From Blastococcus colisei (GTDB lineage Bacteria; Actinomycetota; Actinomycetes; Mycobacteriales; Geodermatophilaceae), in NCBI RefSeq assembly GCF_006717095.1, contig NZ_VFQE01000001.1:620001-684000 (forward strand): a DNA stretch of 64,000 nucleotides, given 5' to 3'. Numbering within the stretch: the stretch's first letter is position 1; the number at the start of each line of letters is the position of its first letter. The notes beneath the pieces are model-generated. The model was not told the DNA's origin. It worked only from the letters and a program-made list of their open reading frames with translations, and did no database searches. Shown here in pieces: positions 24,707 to 33,112 of this stretch. The position numbers and the translations under genes were made by a program.

Positions 24707-25624
24707 TCAGAACGGGAGCTTCTGGCGCCGTCGCAGGGCGAGTGCCCCGCCGGCGAGGCCACCGGACAGTGCAGCCGCGGCGACGGTGGGGACGCCGATC
24801 TTCGCGGCCTTCCGCCCGGTGCGGTAGTCGCGGATGGTCCAGCCCCGCGCCCTCGCGACGGCCCGGAGCTCGGTGTCGGGGTTGACCGCAACGGCCGTGC
24901 CGGTGAGGGAGAGCATCGGCAGGTCGTTCGCCGAGTCGCTGTAGGCGGTGCAGCGGGAGAGGTCCAGGCCCTCCCGCTCGGCGAGGGCGAGGACCGCCTC
25001 CGCCTTCGCCGGCCCGTGCATGAGCTCGCCCACCAGCCGGCCGGTGTACTTGCCGTCGACGATCTCGGAGACGGTGCCCAGTGCCCCGGTCAGCCCCAGC
25101 CGGTGCGCGATGATCGAGGCCAGCTCGACCGGCGTCGCGGTGACCAGCCAGACCCGCTGACCGGAGTCGAGATGCTGCTGAGCCAGCGCCCGCGTCCCGG
25201 CCCAGATCCGGTCGGCCATGAGCTCGTCGTAGATCTCCTCGCTGGCCTGCACGATCTCCGACACCGGACGTCCGGCGACGAAGGCGAGCGCGTTCTCCCG
25301 GATGGTGAGCATGTCGTCGGGATTGCCCTCGTTGCCGCCGATGCGGAACTTCGCCTGCTGCCAGACGAACCCCAGCATGTCCCGGCTGGAGAAGTACTTG
25401 CGGGCGGCCAATCCCCGGGCGAACCAGAAGAGCGAGGCGCCCATCATCATCGTGTTGTCGACGTCGAAGAACGCCGCGCCTGTCGGGTCGGGACGCACCG
25501 CCGGAGGTGCCGCGACCTCGGCCGCCGCAGCAGAAGCCGCACCGGCGACGTGGGCGCGGGTTTCCTCGTCCAGCCGGGACTCCGCGCGCGCGGACCGGCG
25601 GCCGCGGATCGACACTCGCGGCAC
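24707..25624 (-). CDS. HAD-family hydrolase, SerB1-like phosphatase
   Basis: 305 residues. HAD subfamily IB motifs are seen: motif [12 protein letters not shown] near residue 51, motif [14 protein letters not shown], the conserved lysine in [13 protein letters not shown], and motif [16 protein letters not shown]-terminal hydrophobic stretch ([20 protein letters not shown]) may anchor it in the membrane. It matches mycobacterial SerB1 (Rv0505c, recalled); phosphoserine phosphatase activity is not certain for this group. GTG 25624 has GGGAGG six bases upstream. Converges on the PlsC gene. Confidence 0.87.
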   Translation of the reverse strand: MPRVSIRGRRSARAESRLDEETRAHVAGAASAAAAEVAAPPAVRPDPTGAAFFDVDNTMMMGASLFWFARGLAARKYFSSRDMLGFVWQQAKFRIGGNEGNPDDMLTIRENALAFVAGRPVSEIVQASEEIYDELMADRIWAGTRALAQQHLDSGQRVWLVTATPVELASIIAHRLGLTGALGTVSEIVDGKYTGRLVGELMHGPAKAEAVLALAEREGLDLSRCTAYSDSANDLPMLSLTGTAVAVNPDTELRAVARARGWTIRDYRTGRKAAKIGVPTVAAAALSGGLAGGALALRRRQKLPF

Positions 25625-25712
25625 GACAGACCTCCCAGCGATCGACTGCCACCCGGGCTCGGGAGCCCGACGTCCCGACCCTAGTGGGGCCGGCGACACA
25701 GGGTCCCGGGGG

Positions 25713-26864
25713 TCAACAGCCGACCGTCACCAGGGGAGGCGCGCACACCTCGATCGGCCCCAGCGGCGGCTGCTCGATGATCGGTGGCGATGACGTCGTG
25801 CCGTCGCTGCCGGGCAGCGGCAGCGACGGCAGCGCCGGATCCGGCAGCCCTGGCGTCGTCGGCGTCGTCGGCGTCGACGGGGCCGGCACCGGCGCCGGGA
25901 GTCCGCCGTCAGGGGCCGTGCTCGGCGGGACCGTGGGGGATCTCGGCGTGCCCTCCGTCGTGGGCGTCTCCGGCACGGCGCCGGTGGTCGGATCGGTGCC
26001 CCCGCCACCGCCCGGGACCGCCGGCGGGGCGGTCTCCGGAGCGGGGCAGGGCGCGGGCACCGGGCCGAGGGAGTCCGCTCCCGCGACGGCCGGACCGGCC
26101 GGGCAGGTGAAGGCGGCCTTCAGGCCGTCGGTGCGCGCCCCGATCTGGGCCAGCAGTGTCAGGGACTGCCCCACCGCCTCGGACGCCTCCTCGGGGATGC
26201 GGGGCTGCAGATCGGCGAGCTCGCCGGCCTGACCCGTGGCCCACCGGGCCAGGTCGTGCAGCGGCTGCTCCTCGCCGGTCCCGACCGCGCGGTCGGTGAG
26301 CCAGACGGCGGCGTCGGTCGTCTGCTGGTCCATCGTCCGCAGCGTCTCGATCACGAGGGCCGGGTCGGCGCCGGCAGCGGAGACCGTGTCGTCGCCGGAC
26401 CCCGCGGGGGTGGCCGGCAGGGCCGTGCCGCCCTCCCCGACCAGGGCCGCGACTTCGTCGAGCCGGGTGCTGGCGAAGTCGAGCAGCGTCCGGCCGCGGA
26501 CGTCGCCGGCCAGGGCGAGCTGGGTCTGCTCGGTGCCGCGCTTGAGGTCGTAGAGGACGTCACCGGGGCGGGCGCCGTCTGCGACGGCGACCAGGCCGGC
26601 CAGAGCGGTCACGGTCAGGGTCGCGCCGGCCAGGCCGGCGGTGAGCCGGTTGCGCCACCGCGCGGGCGCGGCGGCGGGTGCGCGGACGGCCAGCAGCCGC
26701 TGGAGGCCGGAGGCGGGAGCCGGCTCGGGCGTGCGGACGGCGGCCATCGCGACCAGACGGGCCCGGGTCTTCGCCTGGAAGGCGGGATCGGGCTCGCCAT
26801 CGAGATGCGGCGCGAGCTGGTGCAGCCGCGTGACGAGGGCGTCCTCGCGGTCGTGCACGCTCAC
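25713..26864 (-). CDS. Membrane DUF5667 protein, probable anti-sigma partner (RsbN-like)
   Basis: 383 residues. Residues 1-70 form a basic cytosolic segment ([15 protein letters not shown]), then one membrane helix near 74-95 ([20 protein letters not shown]), then an outside helical DUF5667-like region ([17 protein letters not shown] onward), and last about 110 residues of Pro/Thr/Gly-rich linker with paired cysteines near the end. It directly follows a BldN-like sigma gene, the position of the anti-sigma factor RsbN in Streptomyces (recalled). The anti-sigma role is inferred from context. GTG 26864 has GGAGG about nine bases upstream. Confidence 0.68.
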   Translation of the reverse strand: MSVHDREDALVTRLHQLAPHLDGEPDPAFQAKTRARLVAMAAVRTPEPAPASGLQRLLAVRAPAAAPARWRNRLTAGLAGATLTVTALAGLVAVADGARPGDVLYDLKRGTEQTQLALAGDVRGRTLLDFASTRLDEVAALVGEGGTALPATPAGSGDDTVSAAGADPALVIETLRTMDQQTTDAAVWLTDRAVGTGEEQPLHDLARWATGQAGELADLQPRIPEEASEAVGQSLTLLAQIGARTDGLKAAFTCPAGPAVAGADSLGPVPAPCPAPETAPPAVPGGGGGTDPTTGAVPETPTTEGTPRSPTVPPSTAPDGGLPAPVPAPSTPTTPTTPGLPDPALPSLPLPGSDGTTSSPPIIEQPPLGPIEVCAPPLVTVGC

Positions 26865-26979
26865 CTGGGGCCTCCGGACGTCGATCCTGCGGGGACGCCA
26901 CTGCCCGGCGCACCCCGCTGCACCCGATCCAACGAGCGGCCAGGGTATTCGGTTACGGCCCCGACGATTCGATCTCCGG

Positions 26980-27768
26980 TCATCGCAGACCGTCCGGCAG
27001 GAGGCCCGCGAGACGGCGGACCGCCCGGTGCTGGAGCGCCTTGATGGCGCCGTCCTTCTTGCCCATGATCTCGGCGGTCTCCGACACCGACAGGCCGTGG
27101 ATGAAGCGCAGCACGATGCACTCCTGCTGCTCGCTGCCGAGCTGCTGCACGCAGGCCAGCAGTTCCCGGTTCGTCAGGTGCTGGACGACGGCGTCCTCCG
27201 GACCGTCGGTTGCCCGGTCGGCGTCCCGCATGTCCGCCGTCGTGACCTCCAGCCGGTACCGGCTGCTCTTCACGTGGTCCCGGATGATGTTGCGAGCGAT
27301 CGTGACCAGCCACGCGCCCACGTCACGGCCCTGGAAGGACAGGGAATCGATCCGGCGCAGGGCCCGCACGAAGGTCTCGCTGGTGACGTCCTCGGCGGTG
27401 GCGCGGTCCCCGACCCGGTAGTACACGTACCGGTGCACCATCGACACGTAGTGGTCGTAGAGCCGCCCGAACGCCTCCGCGTCGCCCGCCTGGGCCTGGT
27501 GGACCAGTGCCCAGACGTCCACGCCCTCGGGTGCGGGCAGGAGGTCGATCCCCAGTGCACCGACGTCCTCGACCTCCTCGACGTCCTCGTCGACGACCGG
27601 GGCGGGCACCTCCTGCACCACGTTCGGTGCCGGGAAGGCCTCCGCGCTCGCCCGCGGGTACGGGGTCGGCCGGGGTCGGGGGGCCGGCCGCGGGTGCGGG
27701 GAGGGTCTCGGCGACGCCGTCGGAGGCGCGGCGGCGCGCGACCGCTCCGCGTCCAGGGGGTGGGGCAT
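26980..27768 (-). CDS. ECF sigma factor, BldN-like, with proline-rich N-terminal extension
   Basis: 262 residues. Region 2 (FGRLYDHYVSMVHRYVYYRV, TAEDVTSETFVRALRRI) starts only near residue 95, and region 4 (LACVQQLGSEQQECIVLRFI, SVSETAEIMGKKDGAIKALQ) fills the C-terminus. The first 90 residues are Pro/Arg-rich and then acidic. Streptomyces BldN is also made with a long N-terminal pro-sequence and lies close to rex-hemA (recalled), so this looks like its counterpart. The downstream DUF5667 gene is the likely anti-sigma partner. Targets unknown. Confidence 0.82.
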   Translation of the reverse strand: MPHPLDAERSRAAAPPTASPRPSPHPRPAPRPRPTPYPRASAEAFPAPNVVQEVPAPVVDEDVEEVEDVGALGIDLLPAPEGVDVWALVHQAQAGDAEAFGRLYDHYVSMVHRYVYYRVGDRATAEDVTSETFVRALRRIDSLSFQGRDVGAWLVTIARNIIRDHVKSSRYRLEVTTADMRDADRATDGPEDAVVQHLTNRELLACVQQLGSEQQECIVLRFIHGLSVSETAEIMGKKDGAIKALQHRAVRRLAGLLPDGLR

Positions 27769-27966
27769 GCGGGCGATCGACCTCCTTGCCGGCCCGCGTA
27801 CCTGGACGTCTTCCCCCGGCGCGCCCGGCGGGGAACGGGCGCGCGATGCTGCAGGGCCGACCCCATGGTGACAACATCGCCACAGCCCGTCCACGCCAGC
27901 CTGCCGGATCACACCCGGAAGTGCCTCCCGGTGGCCGGCGATGAGCACCACTCCAACGGAGGAGAT

Positions 27967-29535
27967 GTGGAAGAGGCAGGCACGTCGCTGGCCGAGCTCG
28001 TCCGGGCCGCCGCCCGCAGGCGCCCCGACGCGCCCGCGGTGGTGGCCGGGGAGCAGCGGCTCACCTGGGCCGAGCTCGACGCCGCCGTCGACCGCGCCGC
28101 GGCCGGCTTCGCCGGACGGGGTCTCGCCCCCGGCGACCGGGTGGCGATCCAGCTGCCCAACGGGCTGGCCTGGCTGCGCGCCGCGCTGGGTGCCTTGCGG
28201 GCCGGGCTGGTCGTCGTCCCGGTGAACACCGCCTACACCGATCCCGAACTCGAGTACGTCCTCACCGACTCGGGTGCCGGCCTGCTCGTCGCGGCGACCG
28301 ACCGGTCGCCAATGGCCGGCGTGCCGGTCAGCCCGGGCCCGCCGGACGCCGACGGCCCGCCGCCCGAGGTGGCGGCGGACCCGGCGGCGCCGTCGTTCCT
28401 GGCCTACACCAGCGGGACGACGGGTCGTCCCCGCGGCGCCATCCTCGCCGCCGCCGCGCTGCGGGCCAACCACGAGCAGTGCCTGGCGATGACGCCGCCG
28501 CCGGTCCGCGAGGACGACCGCGTGCTCCTGGTCCTGCCGCTCTTCCACGTCTACGGCCTCAACGCCGGCTTCGGGCTGGTCGCCGCCACCGGTGCCTGCG
28601 CCGTCCTGCAGGAGACCTTCGACCCGCGCGCGTCGCTGGCCCTGATGGCCGAGGAGCGCGTGACGGCGGTGCCCGGTGCGCCGCCGATGTACCAGGCCTG
28701 GCTCGCCGCCGCCGACGCGGCCAACCGCGACGATCCCGCCCATCCCGACGCCGAGCTGCGCCGGGGGTTCGCCGCGATGCGGATGGCCTCCTCCGGCGCG
28801 GCGCCGCTGCCCGAGGAGGTCTGGTCGGCCATGCGGGACCGCGCCGCGGTGACCGTCTGGGAGGGCTACGGCCTCACCGAGGCCGCACCGGTGGTGGCGA
28901 GCACCCTGGCCACCGGACGGGCCAAGCCGAACTGCATCGGCGGGCCCCTCCCCGGGGTGGAGCTCGAGCTGCGGGACACCGCCACGACCGGGCACGACGG
29001 TCAGCCCGAGGACGACGAGCCACTGGAGGGCCCCGGGGAGATCTGGATCCGGGGCGCCAACCTCTTCGCGGGCTACTGGCCCGACGGCGCCGACGGCCCG
29101 GACGCCGGCGGCTGGCTGGGCACCGGCGACCTCGCCTATCGCGACGCCGACGGTGACCTGCACCTGGTCGACCGGCGCAGCGACCTCGTCCTGGTGAGTG
29201 GGTTCAACGTCTACCCCGCCGAGGTGGAGCGCGTCCTGGACGCCCACCCCGCCGTCGCGGAGAGCGCCGTCATCGGCGTGCCCGATCCCACAACCGGGGC
29301 CGCGGTCCGCGCCGTCGTCGTCGTCCGGCCGGGCGCGCGGCTCACCTTCGAGGAGCTCCAGTCGCACGCCGCGGAATCCCTGGCCCGGTACAAGGTGCCG
29401 ACGTCGGTGCACTTCCTGCCGGCGCTGCCCCACTCCCTGACCGGCAAGGTCAGCCGTGCCCGGCTGCGAGAGCTCGGCCTCACCGGGACCGACGGCGCCG
29501 GGGTGGACACCGAGGTCGTGGTCGCCGGTGGCTGA
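27967..29535 (+). CDS. Acyl-CoA synthetase / AMP-binding protein
   Basis: 522 residues, ANL superfamily. ATP loop YTSGTTGRPRGAIL near residues 146-159, adenine motif WEGYGLTEAAPV, GWLGTGDLAYRD, hinge DRRSDLVLVSGFNVYPAEVE and the C-terminal catalytic lysine in SLTGKVSRARLREL. It activates a carboxylic (fatty) acid to the acyl-CoA through an acyl-AMP. GTG 27967 is preceded by GGAGGAG at four bases. The gene is divergent from the sigma factor and overlaps the glutaredoxin-like gene by eight bases. Chain-length preference cannot be read from sequence. Confidence 0.9.
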   Translation: MEEAGTSLAELVRAAARRRPDAPAVVAGEQRLTWAELDAAVDRAAAGFAGRGLAPGDRVAIQLPNGLAWLRAALGALRAGLVVVPVNTAYTDPELEYVLTDSGAGLLVAATDRSPMAGVPVSPGPPDADGPPPEVAADPAAPSFLAYTSGTTGRPRGAILAAAALRANHEQCLAMTPPPVREDDRVLLVLPLFHVYGLNAGFGLVAATGACAVLQETFDPRASLALMAEERVTAVPGAPPMYQAWLAAADAANRDDPAHPDAELRRGFAAMRMASSGAAPLPEEVWSAMRDRAAVTVWEGYGLTEAAPVVASTLATGRAKPNCIGGPLPGVELELRDTATTGHDGQPEDDEPLEGPGEIWIRGANLFAGYWPDGADGPDAGGWLGTGDLAYRDADGDLHLVDRRSDLVLVSGFNVYPAEVERVLDAHPAVAESAVIGVPDPTTGAAVRAVVVVRPGARLTFEELQSHAAESLARYKVPTSVHFLPALPHSLTGKVSRARLRELGLTGTDGAGVDTEVVVAGG

Positions 29536-29779
29536 CAGCACCCCCCGCCTCCAGCTGCTCACCCGGGCCGGCTGCCACCTGTGCGAGACGGCCGCCGAGA
29601 CGCTGACCCGGATCGGCGCCGAGGCCGGCCTGGTCCCGGAGGCGATCGACGTCGACGCCGATCCGGAGCTGCAGGCCGAGTACGGGGACCGGGTGCCGGT
29701 CGTGCTGCTCGACGGCCGCGAGCACTCCTACTTCACCGTGGACGTCGTCCGGCTGCGGCAGGACCTCGGACTCGCCTGA
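29528..29779 (+). CDS. Glutaredoxin-like (DUF836-type) thiol protein
   Basis: 83 residues with a thioredoxin-like fold and redox pair CHLC (LLTRAGCHLCETAAETL), plus the cis-proline segment RVPVVLLDG. GTG 29528 overlaps the acyl-CoA synthetase end by eight bases. It lies just before rex-hemA, as the small glutaredoxin-like gene does in mycobacteria (Rv0508) and Streptomyces (recalled). A mycothiol- or thioredoxin-linked disulfide reductase role is plausible. A hairpin followed by TGTTTTT begins ten bases after its stop. Confidence 0.86.
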   Translation: MADSTPRLQLLTRAGCHLCETAAETLTRIGAEAGLVPEAIDVDADPELQAEYGDRVPVVLLDGREHSYFTVDVVRLRQDLGLA

Positions 29780-29785
29780 CACGGA

Positions 29786-29852
29786 CCCAGGCATAGGTAC
29801 CTATACCTGTGTTTTTGGTGCCCAGACGCATGTATAGGTACCTATGCCTGGG
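29786..29852. repeat. Perfect 21-bp inverted repeat, each arm carrying a 12-bp palindrome
   Basis: Arms 29786-29806 and 29832-29852 are exact reverse complements, separated by 25 bases. Each arm contains the self-complementary ATAGGTACCTAT (29793-29804 and 29834-29845), with centres 41 bases apart, close to four helix turns. The DNA is far more AT-rich than its surroundings. The left arm alone (CAGGCATAG-GTAC-CTATACCTG, one mismatch, 29789-29810) is followed by TGTTTTT, which resembles an intrinsic terminator for the glutaredoxin gene. Terminator, dual operator and mobile-element remnant are all possible; the sequence alone does not decide. Confidence 0.85.
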
Positions 29853-29973
29853 CGCGGGGGCAGGGGGGTCCTTCCGCACTCGGTCGGGGGTTTCCGTGGG
29901 CTCGTTCAGCGTGGTCTCCACCACAGCGGCACCCGTACGGGCCGGTCAACGGCCTCCACGGCCTCCGACGACT

Positions 29974-30002
29974 TTGTTCCTGCGTTCACAAGCGGCTACC
30001 GT
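29974..30002 (+). promoter_or_regulatory. rex promoter with overlapping Rex-operator-like site
   Basis: TTGTTC (29974-29979) and TACCGT (29997-30002) are spaced 17 bases, a good -35/-10 pair. TTGTTCCTGCGTTCACAA (29974-29991) overlaps it and matches the Streptomyces Rex operator TTGTGAA-N4-TTCACAA fully in the right half and in the outer four bases of the left half. Rex binding would cover the -35. Autoregulation of rex-hem is known in Streptomyces. Confidence 0.6.
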
Positions 30003-30077
30003 GGCGAACGCAGGCGAGTGCCGCCTGCGTCCCCTGATCCCCGCGCCCTGTACGGGCGCGACCGCTGTGGAGAGCCC

Positions 30078-30755
30078 GTGATCCAGCCGCGGCCCCGGAC
30101 GATCCCGGAGGCCACCGTCGCCCGCCTGGCCGTCTACCTCCGGGTGCTGACAGCACTGGCCGACGGCGGCCGGAGCACCGTCTCCTCCGGGGAACTGGCC
30201 GCGGCGGCCGGGGTCAACCCGGCCGGGCTGCGCAAGGACCTCTCCCATCTCGGCTCCTGCGGCGTGCGCGGGGTGGGCTACGAGGTCCGCACGGTGCGCG
30301 ACCGCATCTCCCGCGTGCTCGGTGTCGAGCGCTCCCGAGCCTGCGTGCTGGTCGGCATGGGCAACCTCGGGTCGGCGCTGGCGGACTACGCCGGGTTCGG
30401 TTCCCGCGGGTTCGCGTTCGTCGGCCTGTTCGACGCCGACCCCGCCCGGATCGGTCAGTCGATCGGCGGGCACACCGTGCGCCAGATGGACGAGCTCGAG
30501 GACGTCGTCGCCGCGACGCAGGCCTCCATCGGGGTCATCACGACACCGGCCGAGGTGGCCCAGTCGGTCTGCGACCGGCTGGCCACGGCCGGGGTGAGGA
30601 GCATCTTGAACTTCGCGCCGGTCACCCTCGCCGCGCCGCCCGGGATCGACGTCCGCAAGGTCGACCTGTCCGTGGAGCTGCAGGTGCTGGCCTTCCTCGG
30701 CCAGCAGCGGCTCGTCCCCGCTCTCGACGACACGGCTGTCGGGGAACCGGCGTGA
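30078..30755 (+). CDS. rex: Redox-sensing transcriptional repressor Rex
   Basis: 225 residues. N-terminal winged helix (VSSGELAAAAGVNPAGLRKD, LSHLGSCGVRGVGYEV) and C-terminal Rossmann domain with GMGNLG at 93-98 and FDADPARIG. Rex reads the NADH/NAD+ ratio: NAD+-bound Rex represses respiratory genes and NADH releases it from DNA. GTG 30078 has GGAG six bases upstream. It heads a run of twelve genes, overlapping hemA by GTGA. Candidate operators are present before this gene and before the GGR-nuo genes at 52992. Confidence 0.94.
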   Translation: MIQPRPRTIPEATVARLAVYLRVLTALADGGRSTVSSGELAAAAGVNPAGLRKDLSHLGSCGVRGVGYEVRTVRDRISRVLGVERSRACVLVGMGNLGSALADYAGFGSRGFAFVGLFDADPARIGQSIGGHTVRQMDELEDVVAATQASIGVITTPAEVAQSVCDRLATAGVRSILNFAPVTLAAPPGIDVRKVDLSVELQVLAFLGQQRLVPALDDTAVGEPA

Positions 30756-32101
30756 GTCTCCTGGCGGTGGGCGTGTCCCACCAGACCGCTCCCGTGGCGC
30801 TGCTCGAGCAGTTCGCCATGGGCCCCGACGACCGGGTCAAGGCCCTGCACGAGCTGGTCGAGAGCATGCACGTCACCGAGGCGCTGGTGCTCGCGACGTG
30901 CAACCGGATCGAGGTCTTCGCCGAGGTCGAGAAGTTCCACGGCGGCGTCAGCGACGTGAGCCGGGTCCTCGCCCGCCAGGCCGGCGCCACGGTCGAGGAG
31001 CTCTCGCCCTACGTCACCGTGCACTACGAGGACCAGGCCGTCGCGCACCTGTTCACCGTCGCCTCGGGGCTCGACTCGATGGTCGTCGGCGAGACGCAGG
31101 TGCTCGGCCAGCTGCGCGCGGCCTACGCCCTCGCCCGCGAGGAGGGGACCGTCGGCCGTGCCCTCCACCCGGTGGCGCAGCGCGCCCTGCGGGTCGGCAA
31201 GCGGGTGCACACCGAGACGGGCATCGATCGGGCGGGCGCCTCGCTCGTCTCCGTCGCGCTCGACCGGGCCGAGGAGTCCATCGGCAGCCTCGACGGTCGC
31301 CGGGTCCTCGTCGTCGGCGCGGGGTCGATGGGCGCACTCGCGGCCACCACGCTGGCCCGTCGCGGGGCGGCGGTGGTCGTCAGCACCCGCACCGAGGCCC
31401 ATGCCGCCCGGCTCGCGGAGGCTGTCGGTGGCCGCGCCGCGGCTCTCGACGACCTCTCCACCGAGCTGGCGGGCGCCGACGTCCTGGTCACGTGCACCGG
31501 TGCGACGGGGCTCGTCGTCGCCACCGACGTGGTCGCCGACGCCATGCAGGGGCGAGGGGAAAGGCCGCTCGTCGTCGTCGACCTCGCCCTGCCGCGGGAC
31601 GTCGACCCGGGCGTGGCTGCGCTGCCCGGCGTGCACGTGGTCGATCTGGCTCTCCTGCAGGGTGAGCGCGCCGCCACCCCCGGGCGGCCCACCGCCGGCC
31701 CGGTCGCGGCCGACGACATCGCCGCCGCCCACGCCCTCGTCGAGGCCGAGACCGCCCTGCTGCGCGCGGAGCGGCAGGCCGCCGAGGTCGCGCCCACGGT
31801 CTCGGCGCTGCGCAGCCAGGCCGCCGAGGTCGTCGACGCCGAGTTGCTGCGGCTGTCCACCCGCCTGCCCGCCCTCGACGCCCGCGACCGCGCCGAGATC
31901 GCCCGCACCGTCCGCCGGGTGGTCGACAAGCTGCTGCACGAGCCGACCGTGCGCGTGAAGGAGCTCGCGGCCACCCCGGGGGAGACCGACTACGCCGGAG
32001 CCCTGCGGGCGTTGTTCGGGCTCGGCATCGACTCGCCCGTCCAGGACCTGGCCGACGCGGTCACGGTCGACCCGGACCTGCGGGCGGGGGAGGCGTCGTG
32101 A
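30752..32101 (+). CDS. hemA: Glutamyl-tRNA reductase
   Basis: 449 residues. It reduces glutamyl-tRNA(Glu) to glutamate-1-semialdehyde with NADPH, the entry to haem synthesis by the C5 route. Catalytic C50 is in [28 protein letters not shown] and the NADPH loop [15 protein letters not shown] follow; the C-terminal dimerisation helices are present ([19 protein letters not shown]). Start overlaps the rex stop and its own stop overlaps hemC (both GTGA). As an operon mate of rex, it should respond to redox state. Confidence 0.97.
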   Translation: MSLLAVGVSHQTAPVALLEQFAMGPDDRVKALHELVESMHVTEALVLATCNRIEVFAEVEKFHGGVSDVSRVLARQAGATVEELSPYVTVHYEDQAVAHLFTVASGLDSMVVGETQVLGQLRAAYALAREEGTVGRALHPVAQRALRVGKRVHTETGIDRAGASLVSVALDRAEESIGSLDGRRVLVVGAGSMGALAATTLARRGAAVVVSTRTEAHAARLAEAVGGRAAALDDLSTELAGADVLVTCTGATGLVVATDVVADAMQGRGERPLVVVDLALPRDVDPGVAALPGVHVVDLALLQGERAATPGRPTAGPVAADDIAAAHALVEAETALLRAERQAAEVAPTVSALRSQAAEVVDAELLRLSTRLPALDARDRAEIARTVRRVVDKLLHEPTVRVKELAATPGETDYAGALRALFGLGIDSPVQDLADAVTVDPDLRAGEAS

Positions 32102-33051
32102 CCACCTCTACCGTCACCGCCACCCTGCGCCTGGGCACCCGGGGCAGCGAGCTGGCGCGCACCCAGTCCCAGGCCGTCGCCGACGCCATCACCGCGGCGA
32201 CCGGCGCACCGGTCGAGCTCGTGCCGATCGTGACCGAGGGCGACCGCTCGCCGGCCGCCATCGCCCAGCTCGGCGGCACCGGCGTGTTCGTGGCCGCGAT
32301 CCGTCGCGCGCTGCTCGAGGGAACCGTCGACCTGGCCGTGCACAGCTACAAGGACCTGCCGACGGCGGCCGAGCCGGGGCTGACCATCGCCGCCGTGCCC
32401 CGCCGGGAGGACCCGCGCGACGCGCTGGTCGCCCGCGACGGACTCACCCTCGGTGAGCTGCCGCCCGGGTCGAAGGTGGGCACCGGCGCGCCCCGCCGCG
32501 TCGCCCAGCTGCGGGCCCTGGGCCTCGGCCTGGACGTCGTCCCGATCCGGGGCAACGTCGACACCCGCATGGGCCGGGTGCGCGGCGTGGGCGAGCCGGG
32601 CGACCTCGACGCCGTCGTCCTCGCCCGGGCCGGACTGACCCGGCTGGGCCGCCTCGGCGCGATCACCGAGACCCTCGACCCGCTCCAGGTGCTGCCGGCC
32701 CCGGCCCAGGGAGCGCTGGCGGTGGAGTGCCGCACCGGCGACGCCCGCACCCGGGAGCTGATCGGCCGGCTGGAGGACGCCTCCGCCCGTGCCTGCGTCG
32801 CGGCCGAGCGCAGCACTCTCGCCGCACTCGAGGCCGGCTGCAGCGCTCCGGTCGCCGCCTACGCCGAAGTGGCCGAGGGCGAGCACGGCCCCGAACTGTT
32901 CCTCCGCGCCTCCGTGACCGCGATCGACGGCAGCGACGCCGTCCGCGGCTCGGTGAGCGGCCCGCTCGCGGACGCTGCCGCCCTCGGGCGGGCGCTGGCC
33001 GACGAGCTCCTCGACCGCGGTGCGGCCGAGCTCATGGCGGTCCGGTCATGA
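32098..33051 (+). CDS. hemC: Hydroxymethylbilane synthase (porphobilinogen deaminase)
   Basis: 317 residues. It links four porphobilinogens into hydroxymethylbilane on a covalently bound dipyrromethane cofactor. The cofactor cysteine is C248 in [15 protein letters not shown]. Other conserved parts: [25 protein letters not shown] with the catalytic Asp side of the pocket nearby, and [23 protein letters not shown] 32098 overlaps the hemA stop. A 61-base gap with a small hairpin separates it from hemD. Confidence 0.97.
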   Translation: MTTSTVTATLRLGTRGSELARTQSQAVADAITAATGAPVELVPIVTEGDRSPAAIAQLGGTGVFVAAIRRALLEGTVDLAVHSYKDLPTAAEPGLTIAAVPRREDPRDALVARDGLTLGELPPGSKVGTGAPRRVAQLRALGLGLDVVPIRGNVDTRMGRVRGVGEPGDLDAVVLARAGLTRLGRLGAITETLDPLQVLPAPAQGALAVECRTGDARTRELIGRLEDASARACVAAERSTLAALEAGCSAPVAAYAEVAEGEHGPELFLRASVTAIDGSDAVRGSVSGPLADAAALGRALADELLDRGAAELMAVRS

Positions 33052-33082
33052 CCCGCCATCCCATTCAGACCCCCGCACAACA

Positions 33083-33095
33083 GGCCCTTCGGGCC
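33083..33095 (+). promoter_or_regulatory. Small hairpin just before the hemD ribosome site
   Basis: GGCCC-TTC-GGGCC forms a perfect five-pair stem with a three-base loop in the only sizeable gap of the operon core (33052-33112). AGGAG follows shortly after, before ATG 33113. It could influence hemD translation or mRNA processing. It may also be chance in GC-rich DNA. Confidence 0.3.
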
Positions 33096-33112
33096 AGGAT
33101 CAGGAGCACGCG

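Noticed and set aside
29853-30077. Palindrome CCCGTACGGG (29932-29941) and an upstream in-frame extension of rex
   Set aside because: A ten-base GC palindrome is expected by chance in this composition; the promoter at 29974 and the ribosome site before 30078 fix the rex start.
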